A DNA stretch of 64,000 bases from an uncultured Polaribacter sp. (lineage in GTDB: Bacteria; Bacteroidota; Bacteroidia; Flavobacteriales; Flavobacteriaceae): the NCBI RefSeq assembly GCF_947495205.1, contig NZ_CANLXV010000003.1:124001-188000 (forward strand), read 5' to 3'. The notes under the pieces were generated by a model, which worked only from the letters and a program-made list of their open reading frames with translations, was not told where the DNA came from and made no database searches. Position 1 is the first letter of the stretch; the number at the start of each line of letters is the position of its first letter. A program made the translations under genes and the position numbers. This document shows, piece after piece, positions 9,396 to 15,775 of this stretch.

Positions 9396-10202
9396 ATGCA
9401 AAACTTATTAAAAGGTAAAAAAGGAATTATTTTTGGAGCGTTAAACGAAAATTCTATAGCTTGGAAAACAGCAGAAAAAGCTTTTGAACAAGGAGCAGAG
9501 TTTGTTTTAACAAACGCGCCAGCAGCTTTAAGAATGGGGCAATTAGATGTTTTAGCAAAACAAACAAAAGCAACTATAATTCCTGCAGATGCAACTTCTA
9601 TAGAAGATTTAGAAAATTTAATAGATAAATCTATGGAGCTTTTAGGCGGCAAAATAGATTTTGTAATGCACTCTATAGGAATGTCTGTAAATGTTAGAAA
9701 AAAAAGAGATTATACAGATCCAAATTACGATTTTACAACAAAAGGTTGGGACGTTTCCGCAGTTTCATTTCATAAATTAATGAACGTTTTATACCACAAA
9801 AAAGCAATGAATAATTGGGGCAGTATTGTGGCCTTATCTTATATGGCAGCCCAAAGAGTTTTTCCAGATTATAATGATATGGCAGACAACAAGGCATTTT
9901 TAGAAAGTATTGCCCGTAGTTTTGGCTATTATTTTGGTAGAGATTTTAAAGTGCGCGTAAATACCATTTCCCAATCTCCAACGCCAACAACAGCAGGTAC
10001 AGGTGTTAAAGGTTTTGATGGTTTTATAGCCTATGCAGAAAAAATGAGTCCATTAGGCAATGCATCTGCCTCAGATTGTGCAGATTATACCATTTCTCTA
10101 TTTTCAGATTTAACTAAAAAAGTTACCTTACAAAATTTGTATCATGATGGTGGCTTTTCTAATATGGGCGTAAGTGATGCTGTAATGCAAAAATTTGAGT
10201 AA
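9396..10202 (+). CDS. fabI: Enoyl-[acyl-carrier-protein] reductase (NADH)
   Basis: A 268-residue short-chain dehydrogenase of the FabI type, which catalyses the last reductive step of fatty acid elongation. It has KGKKGIIFGALNENSIAW for dinucleotide binding, VMHSIGMS, and the SYMAAQRVFPDYNDMADNK stretch giving Tyr-x6-Lys. The variable loop after the Lys reads SQSPTPTTAGTGVKGF, typical of the Bacteroidota lineage. The C-terminal DLTKKVTLQNLYHDGGFSNMG is intact. The gene is monocistronic; a nested palindrome and an opposing terminator follow. Confidence 0.93.
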   Translation: MQNLLKGKKGIIFGALNENSIAWKTAEKAFEQGAEFVLTNAPAALRMGQLDVLAKQTKATIIPADATSIEDLENLIDKSMELLGGKIDFVMHSIGMSVNVRKKRDYTDPNYDFTTKGWDVSAVSFHKLMNVLYHKKAMNNWGSIVALSYMAAQRVFPDYNDMADNKAFLESIARSFGYYFGRDFKVRVNTISQSPTPTTAGTGVKGFDGFIAYAEKMSPLGNASASDCADYTISLFSDLTKKVTLQNLYHDGGFSNMGVSDAVMQKFE

Positions 10203-10210
10203 TATTTTTA

Positions 10211-10281
10211 GAAGCTATTTCCAGCTTTTCGCACTCGCTTTTTTTGTCGAAAAAGACAAAAAAGAGCTCAAACAAAGCTTC
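10211..10281 (+). repeat. Nested palindromic intergenic element
   Basis: Outer arms GAAGC (10211-10215) and GCTTC (10277-10281) enclose a long inner stem: CTTTTTTTGTC 10238-10248 against GACAAAAAAG 10255-10264. The segment with TATTTCCAGCTTTTCGC upstream and TCAATCTGGGCT downstream resembles short palindromic repeats that I remember as dispersed in many Flavobacteriia genomes. It may also terminate fabI transcription. Confidence 0.55.
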
Positions 10282-10342
10282 AATCTGGGCTAAACTAGTT
10301 TGCCAACTTTAGTAATTAATTCAGGTAAAAGTTCCTTTCAAA

Positions 10343-10371
10343 CAAAAAATATCCGCTAAAATAAAACGGAT
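10343..10371 (-). terminator. Probable terminator of the leftward SUI1-lipoprotein operon
   Basis: On the minus strand AATCCG pairs with CGGAT across about 11 bases (10351-10355 with 10367-10371), followed by ATTTTTTG. It lies about 30 bases beyond the stop of the 45-residue lipoprotein. The stem is short, so confidence is limited. Confidence 0.45.
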
Positions 10372-10403
10372 TTATTCAATTTTAAACAAGGCAACAAATC
10401 AAT

Positions 10404-10541
10404 TTATAATAAATTTGTTTGTTCTATTATGCTTTGGTTCATTTCTACCTTGGCCAAACCACAAGATTTACTGGTACTTCTGCAAGAAGAAAAACAAACA
10501 AACCCAATAACACAAATTGCAATAAATACTACTTTTTTCAT
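10404..10541 (-). CDS. 45-residue small lipoprotein
   Basis: A short gene: ATG at 10539-10541 (minus strand) and stop at 10404-10406. The product starts MKKVVFIAI, has a hydrophobic core and a lipobox CFSSC with the acylated Cys at residue 20, then RSTSKSCGLAKVEMNQSIIEQ. The mature part is therefore about 26 residues with one extra Cys in SCGLA. I recall similar short CRSTS..CGLA lipoproteins in other Flavobacteriia, unverified. It sits 19 bases after the periplasmic-binding-protein-like gene, in the same orientation, and is followed by a weak terminator. Function unknown. Confidence 0.7.
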   Translation of the reverse strand: MKKVVFIAICVIGFVCFSSCRSTSKSCGLAKVEMNQSIIEQTNLL

Positions 10542-10560
10542 TTTATAAATACTTTAAGGA

Positions 10561-11421
10561 TTAAATGTACATATTTTTTATCAACTCTCCAGAATTTTTC
10601 TTCTCTTGAATAACGTTAAATTGTACCATTTTATTTTGAATACGGGTTACTAAGTTTTTGGTTAATGGTTTTCCATCATTCCATTCTGTAATTTTAAGCC
10701 ACTTTTGTATGTCTTCTAATTGCTGTTCATACCTTGTTGCTAAAATTTCATCAATATTATTAATTTTTTTAAAATTACGCGTTTCAGCATTTATAATATC
10801 TAAAACTTCTTTAACTTCATTAAAATTATTTTCTAAAACTTCATTTCTAACAGCAATAACAAAACAAGGCCATGGAGTAGGGCAGTCATCAATTCTTCTA
10901 AATGTACCATTGTCTACCAAAGGTTTTGTGGTAAAATGTTCCCACATAAAATAGTCTGCTTCACCATTAGTTAAAGCAGCTATACCACCTTGTAAATTAC
11001 CAATAACTTTAAATTTTAAATTCTCAATATTCCAACCTTGGTTGTAAGCATTTACAATTGCCATTAAATGAGATCCAGAGCCAAACCTACTAATAGCAAT
11101 AGTTGCATGCTCTAAATCTGCCATTTTTGTAAATTTAGATTTTGCGCCTACATGAATTCCCCAAATAAGTGGTGTGCTTACAAAAGTTTGCAAAATTTTA
11201 GACGGATTTCCGTTGGCAATATCTTTAATAATACCTTCTGTTAAAACAATAGCAATATCAACCTCACCTTGGCGTAAAGCCTTACACATTTGTCCTGTTC
11301 CTCCAGGAAAATCTTGCCATCTTAAATTGATGTTTCTTTTTGTATAAGCTTTATTTTTTAAGGTTAAATACCATGGATAATTAAAATGTTCTGGTACGCC
11401 ACCCACTTTTAGGTTTGTCAT
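10561..11421 (-). CDS. Type 2 periplasmic-binding-fold protein without signal peptide
   Basis: A 286-residue protein with the NMT1/THI5-like substrate-binding fold: KVGGVPEHFNYPW at the start, GGTGQMCKALRQGEVDIAIVLTEG, a FGSGSHLMAI ligand-loop-like segment and GGIAALTNGEADYFMWE. No signal peptide is present, so unlike ABC-transporter binding proteins it is probably cytosolic, or works as a sensor or chaperone for a small ligand. No ABC permease or ATPase gene is adjacent. It lies 4 bases after the 104-residue membrane protein gene and is co-oriented with a nucleoside phosphorylase, hinting at a nucleobase or thiamine-pyrimidine-like ligand (inference only). Confidence 0.75.
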   Translation of the reverse strand: MTNLKVGGVPEHFNYPWYLTLKNKAYTKRNINLRWQDFPGGTGQMCKALRQGEVDIAIVLTEGIIKDIANGNPSKILQTFVSTPLIWGIHVGAKSKFTKMADLEHATIAISRFGSGSHLMAIVNAYNQGWNIENLKFKVIGNLQGGIAALTNGEADYFMWEHFTTKPLVDNGTFRRIDDCPTPWPCFVIAVRNEVLENNFNEVKEVLDIINAETRNFKKINNIDEILATRYEQQLEDIQKWLKITEWNDGKPLTKNLVTRIQNKMVQFNVIQEKKNSGELIKNMYI

Positions 11422-11425
11422 AGTT

Positions 11426-11740
11426 TTACTGAAATAGAAATAACAAAATTATAATAAAAAGCATTATTGATAAGATAATTATTAATGATTTTGATATTTT
11501 TTTTAAATTATAGTTGTAATGAGGTGTTAGTTGGTCTAAAATGTCAATATTGTTGGCTACACAAATGGCATCAATTTTTGAAAAATCTTTTTTTAAAGCA
11601 TAAAAAATAAGACTGTTTGCGTTGGTAAAAACTTCAATTTCATTTTTAATAGGTATATTATGTTCGCTCATTAATGTTTTAAAAAGCAATAAACTTTCTA
11701 CTTTTATAAAAAACCGAACACTTTTAGCACCTTCAAACAC
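11426..11740 (-). CDS. Small protein with one C-terminal membrane helix (DUF2007-like)
   Basis: A 104-residue protein. The soluble part (1-80) has a beta-alpha pattern FIKVESLLLFKTLMSEHNIPIKN resembling DUF2007 'putative signal transducing' proteins, and the last 22 residues (SLIIILSIMLFIIILLFLFQ) form a single membrane helix. The start codon abuts the nucleoside phosphorylase stop, indicating coupling. The function is not recognised, and the DUF2007 assignment is tentative. Confidence 0.6.
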   Translation of the reverse strand: MFEGAKSVRFFIKVESLLLFKTLMSEHNIPIKNEIEVFTNANSLIFYALKKDFSKIDAICVANNIDILDQLTPHYNYNLKKISKSLIIILSIMLFIIILLFLFQ

Positions 11741-12610
11741 TTATTTTACAAATTTATGTAAAGCATATACAATTAAATCTTCTATAACTTTGCTAGGATT
11801 TGCACTAAACGTACCATTTGCTCTATTGGCAATAATTGCATTTAAAGAAACTGCATTATGACCTAATAATTTACAAAGGCCATAAATAGTGGCTGTTTCC
11901 ATTTCTAAATTTGTAATTTTATGTTCATTGAAAATAAAACTATCTATGCTGCTATTTAATTTTGTATCTTTTAAAGGCAAACGCAAAACTCTACCTTGAG
12001 GGGCATAAAAGCCACCGGCAGTTGCTGTAATTCCTGTAATTATATGCTCTGAAATAAACCGATTTGCAAGTGTTTTGCTATTTTCTAAACACAAAGGTCG
12101 CGCCTTTTTAGGATCCCATTTGGTCTGTGCTATAAAAGCGTTTTCAATTAAAGGTGTCGTAAATTTATCAATTTGATAAAAATGTAACATTCCGTTTAAA
12201 TCTAAAGCATATTCACTTAATAAAAAAGTGCCTAAAGGAATTTCTTTTTGCAGCGCACCAGAAGTACCAATTCTTACAATATTTAAAGGTGTTAGTTGTT
12301 GTTTTGGTTCTCTTGTTACCAAATTGATATTTACAAGAGCATCCAACTCATTTAAAACAATATCTATATTATCTGGCCCTATACCTGTAGAAATTACAGA
12401 TAATTTTTTGCCTTTGTAAAAACCAGTAACTGTTTTAAACTCTCTTTTTTGGGCAGAAAATGTTATCGAATCAAAATGTTTAGTAATTTTTTCTACACGA
12501 TCTTGATCGCCAACAAAAATAATATCTGTAGCAATATCTTTTGGTTTTAAATTTAAGTGATAAACACTACCATCTTCATTTAAAATTAATTCAGATTGTT
12601 TTAAAGCCAT
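11741..12610 (-). CDS. Nucleoside phosphorylase (uridine phosphorylase-like)
   Basis: A 289-residue member of the PNP/UDP phosphorylase family, which reversibly splits nucleosides with phosphate. The motifs are FVGDQDRVEKI, the STGIGPDNIDIVLNEL phosphate-binding region, IVRIGTSGAL, a TATAGGFYAPQGR stretch, and NLEMETATIYGLCKLLGH carrying the ribose-binding MET and the active-site acidic region. Base specificity cannot be read from sequence; similarity is closest to the uridine phosphorylase-like clade. The gene is the apparent core of a leftward operon with SUI1 upstream (32 bases) and three small or unknown genes downstream. Confidence 0.85.
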   Translation of the reverse strand: MALKQSELILNEDGSVYHLNLKPKDIATDIIFVGDQDRVEKITKHFDSITFSAQKREFKTVTGFYKGKKLSVISTGIGPDNIDIVLNELDALVNINLVTREPKQQLTPLNIVRIGTSGALQKEIPLGTFLLSEYALDLNGMLHFYQIDKFTTPLIENAFIAQTKWDPKKARPLCLENSKTLANRFISEHIITGITATAGGFYAPQGRVLRLPLKDTKLNSSIDSFIFNEHKITNLEMETATIYGLCKLLGHNAVSLNAIIANRANGTFSANPSKVIEDLIVYALHKFVK

Positions 12611-12642
12611 AATTTTAGATATAGTAAAATTTAGTTTGTTTT

Positions 12643-12966
12643 TTAACCGCCAACACGTTTTACTTTAAAACCTTTGTCTTTTAGCATTTGCATAATTTTA
12701 TCTCTATAATCGCCTTGAATTATAATTTTATCATCTTTAAAGCTACCACCAACAGAAAGTTTGGTTTTAATTTCTTTTGCTAAAATTTTAAAATCGGATG
12801 TTGCTCCTGTATAACCTTCTAAAATTGTTATGGGTTTGCCTTTTCGTTTTTCATATTTGCAAATAATTGGATCGTTTTGTAACCAAATATTAGATTTTGC
12901 TTCTTTTGGAGTTTCTGTTTCCTTATGCTCAGGAAATAAGTTTTTTAATTGATCTTTTAAATCCAT
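12643..12966 (-). CDS. SUI1/YciH-type translation initiation factor
   Basis: A 107-residue protein. The C-terminal two-thirds form the SUI1 (eIF1) domain: RKGKPITILEGYTGATSDFKILAKEIKTKLSVGGSFKDDKIIIQGD and the GFKVKRVGG end. The N-terminal 30 residues are a charged linker. The bacterial YciH homologue affects initiation fidelity. The start ATG at 12966 gives MDLKDQLKNLFPEH, as in other Flavobacteriia. Confidence 0.88.
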   Translation of the reverse strand: MDLKDQLKNLFPEHKETETPKEAKSNIWLQNDPIICKYEKRKGKPITILEGYTGATSDFKILAKEIKTKLSVGGSFKDDKIIIQGDYRDKIMQMLKDKGFKVKRVGG

Positions 12967-12979
12967 AATCCTATCCTAA

Positions 12980-13020
12980 CCTTCCCAGAGGGAAGGAACT
13001 AGTAAGTTTGAAAACTAGTT
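12980..13020. repeat. Two adjacent small palindromes
   Basis: CCTTCCC-AGA-GGGAAGG (12980-12996) is followed directly by AACTAGT/ACTAGTT (12997-13003 with 13014-13020) and a T-rich run on the plus strand. It lies between two leftward genes, where a plus-strand terminator makes little sense. The first palindrome looks like a dispersed intergenic repeat. Confidence 0.4.
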
Positions 13021-13087
13021 TTTATTTTTTTATTTATAATTTTTTTTCAAAATCATTTCTTCCATTTGAGGAAATGAAGTGGGAATT

Positions 13088-14035
13088 TTATTTTTTTAAT
13101 CCTAATTCCCTTAATCTTTCGTCTAAAAACTCACCAGCTGTAATGTTACCAAACTGTTTTGGGTTGTTTTTATCGATACAGTTTTCTAAAACATCTAATT
13201 TCATTTCTGAAACAGGATGCATAAAAAACGGAATAGAATATCTAGAAGTGCCCCACATTTCTTTTGGCGGATTTACTACGCGATGAATTGTAGATTTTAA
13301 TTTATTATTACTGTGTCTAGACAACATATCGCCAACATTTATCATCAACTCATCAGGTGCTGCTATGGCATCAATCCAATCGCCATTATTATTTTTAACT
13401 TGTAGTCCTTTTCCTTGAGCACCCATTAACAATGTAATTAAATTAATGTCTCCGTGTGCTGCAGCTCTTTCTGCTCCTTTTGGTTCTGTTTTTATTGGAG
13501 GGTAATGTATGGGACGTAAAATACTGTTTCCGTTTTTAATATAATTGTCAAAATAAGTTTCTTCTAAATTTAAGTGTAATGCTAAAGATCTTAAAATATA
13601 TTTCGCTGTTTTTTCTAACATTTTATAAGTTTGTTTGCCAACTTCGTTAAACTTAGGCAATTCTTTTACCAAAACATTTTCTGGATATTCTTTGGCTTTC
13701 TCAGCATCATTTTCTACATATTGCCCAAAATGCCAAAACTCTTTTAAATCTGCCTCTTTTTTACCTTTTGCAGATTCTTTACCAAAAGAAACATAACCTC
13801 TTTGGCCACCAATACCAGGTATTTCATATTTTTCTTTTGTTTCTAGCGGTAATTCGAAAAATTTTTTTATTTCTGCGTACAAATCAGAAACCAATTGTTC
13901 ATCTAAAAAATGGCCTTTTAAAGCAACAAAACCAATGTTTTCATAAGCATGACCAATTTCAGATATAAATTTTTGCTTTCTACTTGCATCTGAAGATAAA
14001 AAGTCTGCTAGATTAATGCTGGGTATTTTATTCAT
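13088..14035 (-). CDS. Isopenicillin-N-synthase-like 2-oxoglutarate/Fe(II) oxygenase
   Basis: A 315-residue oxygenase. N-terminal DIOX_N-like region (IPSINLADFL...GFVALKGH) and a C-terminal jelly roll with iron ligands His194, Asp196 (AAAHGD) and His251 (STIHRV), and the 2-oxoglutarate-anchoring Arg265/Ser267 (RYSIPF). The facial triad is complete, so it should be catalytic. The family hydroxylates or cyclises small molecules; its substrate here is unknown. It is located between SUI1 and DUF6048 with over 60-base gaps on both sides, so it probably has its own promoter. Confidence 0.85.
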   Translation of the reverse strand: MNKIPSINLADFLSSDASRKQKFISEIGHAYENIGFVALKGHFLDEQLVSDLYAEIKKFFELPLETKEKYEIPGIGGQRGYVSFGKESAKGKKEADLKEFWHFGQYVENDAEKAKEYPENVLVKELPKFNEVGKQTYKMLEKTAKYILRSLALHLNLEETYFDNYIKNGNSILRPIHYPPIKTEPKGAERAAAHGDINLITLLMGAQGKGLQVKNNNGDWIDAIAAPDELMINVGDMLSRHSNNKLKSTIHRVVNPPKEMWGTSRYSIPFFMHPVSEMKLDVLENCIDKNNPKQFGNITAGEFLDERLRELGLKK

Positions 14036-14097
14036 CTTATTATTTTATAATAAACAACGGTTAAAGTTACTAAAATTTAAGGATTTTAAAAAGCGTG

Positions 14098-14817
14098 TTA
14101 TTTTTTTAAAAAAGGTATTTGATACGAAATTGTGTAGTTGAAACCAAAACCAGTGTTCGTAGAAAAAATTCTATTAAAACCAGGAGCGTATAATGTTTTA
14201 AAATTATTAGGATCTTTAACTGCCATTAAAATTTTATAAGACCCGCTAAAACCCATAAATAAGTTGTTGGCAACTTCTACTTTAAAACCAATAATTAACT
14301 CAGACCAATGGGCATTTAAGTCTGTTGTGGTTTGGCTATTTAAGTTTTCTTGGGCTAAAAAATAATTGCTGTTATCTGCGTCAGATACATTTGGTGTATA
14401 ACTATTTAGGGTCTGTTCAAACATTGCAAAACCATATCTATAACCAACATAAATTTCGTTATTCATGTCTAACCAATTTTTAAAAACATTGTAATTAATA
14501 CCTAATCGTGCATAATTACCTTTTGCTGTAGAATTTGTTACCCTAAACTCTTTGGTTGTTTGTTCTTCAAAACCAATTTCTACTGCAATATATAAGTTCT
14601 TTTTAATTCTGTAATCTGCAACAATTTCTAAACCAGAATAATCTGCATTTACTGCGTCTAATATAGGTTTGCTTAAATCTACACCTAAACGTAACCCATA
14701 TTTAGTTTTGTAAATAATACTATCTTTAGTTTTAGGCTTTAAACTATCTTTTTGTTGCTGAGAAAAACCATCAACAAGAACAAATAACATAAAAATACTA
14801 ATGAAATACTTGTACAT
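14098..14817 (-). CDS. DUF6048 family outer-membrane-type protein
   Basis: About 239 residues from the ATG at 14815-14817 (MYKYFISIFM). An earlier in-frame ATG at 14835 is possible but would place six residues before a clean signal peptide ending VDGFSQQ. The mature part has alternating hydrophobic strands (IKKNLYIAVEIGFEEQ, YARLGINYNVF, IYVGYRYGFAMF, LIIGFKVEVANNLFMGFSGSYKI) and ends in a strand, FGFNYTISYQIPFLKK, suggesting a beta-barrel. It overlaps the DUF6452 gene by 20 bases; the pair is conserved in Flavobacteriia. Function unknown. Confidence 0.7.
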   Translation of the reverse strand: MYKYFISIFMLFVLVDGFSQQQKDSLKPKTKDSIIYKTKYGLRLGVDLSKPILDAVNADYSGLEIVADYRIKKNLYIAVEIGFEEQTTKEFRVTNSTAKGNYARLGINYNVFKNWLDMNNEIYVGYRYGFAMFEQTLNSYTPNVSDADNSNYFLAQENLNSQTTTDLNAHWSELIIGFKVEVANNLFMGFSGSYKILMAVKDPNNFKTLYAPGFNRIFSTNTGFGFNYTISYQIPFLKK

Positions 14818-15265
14818 GTGCAGCAGTTTGATCATCTAAATTAAGGGCAGTATCTGGTGTAAAATCTATAAACCAAGTATTGTTTGGTGATGTAAATTCT
14901 ACATTATTAAAAATTACTTTAAAACCACAAGACCTAGAAACATATTCTTCTTCAATATCATATTTTACAGAAAATTGATTGACAACTCCGTTTTTTGAAA
15001 AATTATAAACGGTTTCTAAAGCATTTGGGTTTAAAGGTATGGCAATACTATCTATGGTAACATTGTTATATCTGGCAATAGTATCACTATTTACTTCAGA
15101 ATAAACGTAAAGATTTTGTACTCTTTTTGGAGTTTCTCTGTTTGTAGCATCAAAAAACCGAATAATTAATTTAGAAGTTACAGGATTTTGTATACAGAAA
15201 TCGTCTTTTTCGCAAGCCGAAAAAATAGCCGATAAAAGTAGTAAATAGATAATTGTTTTTTTCAC
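14798..15265 (-). CDS. DUF6452 family lipoprotein
   Basis: A 155-residue lipoprotein: signal peptide ending IFSAC (Cys 18), then EKDDFCIQNPVTSKLIIRFFD, RVQNLYVYSE and the C-terminal NTWFIDFTPDTALNLDDQTAAH. A single small beta-sandwich is likely. It is co-transcribed with and overlaps the downstream DUF6048 gene, suggesting the two products work together at the outer membrane. No function is known. Confidence 0.7.
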   Translation of the reverse strand: MKKTIIYLLLLSAIFSACEKDDFCIQNPVTSKLIIRFFDATNRETPKRVQNLYVYSEVNSDTIARYNNVTIDSIAIPLNPNALETVYNFSKNGVVNQFSVKYDIEEEYVSRSCGFKVIFNNVEFTSPNNTWFIDFTPDTALNLDDQTAAHVQVFH

Positions 15266-15300
15266 AGCTCAAATATAGCAATAAGATTTTTTTTATTGGC

Positions 15301-15594
15301 TTATTCTTCTTCAACTTCTACAATTTTATTGATAGCTGTTGCCAATTTAAAATCTAATTCAGTTACACCATCAGCATCATGTGTTGTTAGTTTAATTTCT
15401 AAAACATTATAAACATTTGTCCATTCTGGATGATGGTTTAAAGCTTCGCATTCAAAAGCAATCCGATTCATTGCAGACATACAATCTTTAAAATTATCAA
15501 ATTCAAAATCGGTTTGTAATGCATTGTCCGCATATTCCCAATCTATTAAATTTTCTAATTTTTTATTAATTTCAAAAAGTGATAATTTTTTCAT
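15301..15594 (-). CDS. Pterin-4a-carbinolamine dehydratase
   Basis: A 97-residue PCD/DCoH-type protein (4a-hydroxytetrahydrobiopterin dehydratase), which recycles the pterin cofactor of aromatic amino acid hydroxylases. The motif ALNHHPEW...YN.LEIKLTTHD.DGVT.LD contains the catalytic His-His and the His of TTHD. Length is normal. No hydroxylase gene is nearby. It is followed 35 bases on by the DUF6452/6048 pair in the same direction. Confidence 0.88.
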   Translation of the reverse strand: MKKLSLFEINKKLENLIDWEYADNALQTDFEFDNFKDCMSAMNRIAFECEALNHHPEWTNVYNVLEIKLTTHDADGVTELDFKLATAINKIVEVEEE

Positions 15595-15775
15595 TCAATA
15601 AAGGTTTTTTATGTTTTTTATTTTCTAAAACTTGGTATTTAACGCTAATTATTAATTAAATTAAGTTTTTAATTAAACCATTGTTACATTTAAAAGTCTA
15701 AAGTAACAAATACCTATTAATAGTGCTTCATAAAAGTTAAATTATTAAACAAATTTAATAGTCAAAACAAACCAA

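Noticed and set aside
10419..10613. 64-codon plus-strand reading frame opposite the small lipoprotein
   Set aside because: No recognisable protein pattern; it is the shadow of the 45-residue minus-strand lipoprotein and the end of the binding-protein gene.
13003..13035. Plus-strand terminator at 13000
   Set aside because: Both flanking genes run on the minus strand, so a plus-strand terminator has nothing obvious to stop. Kept only as a palindrome.
15595..15775. Small RNA upstream of the sulfatase gene
   Set aside because: The 181-base gap is AT-rich with no stable hairpin or terminator that would support an RNA gene.
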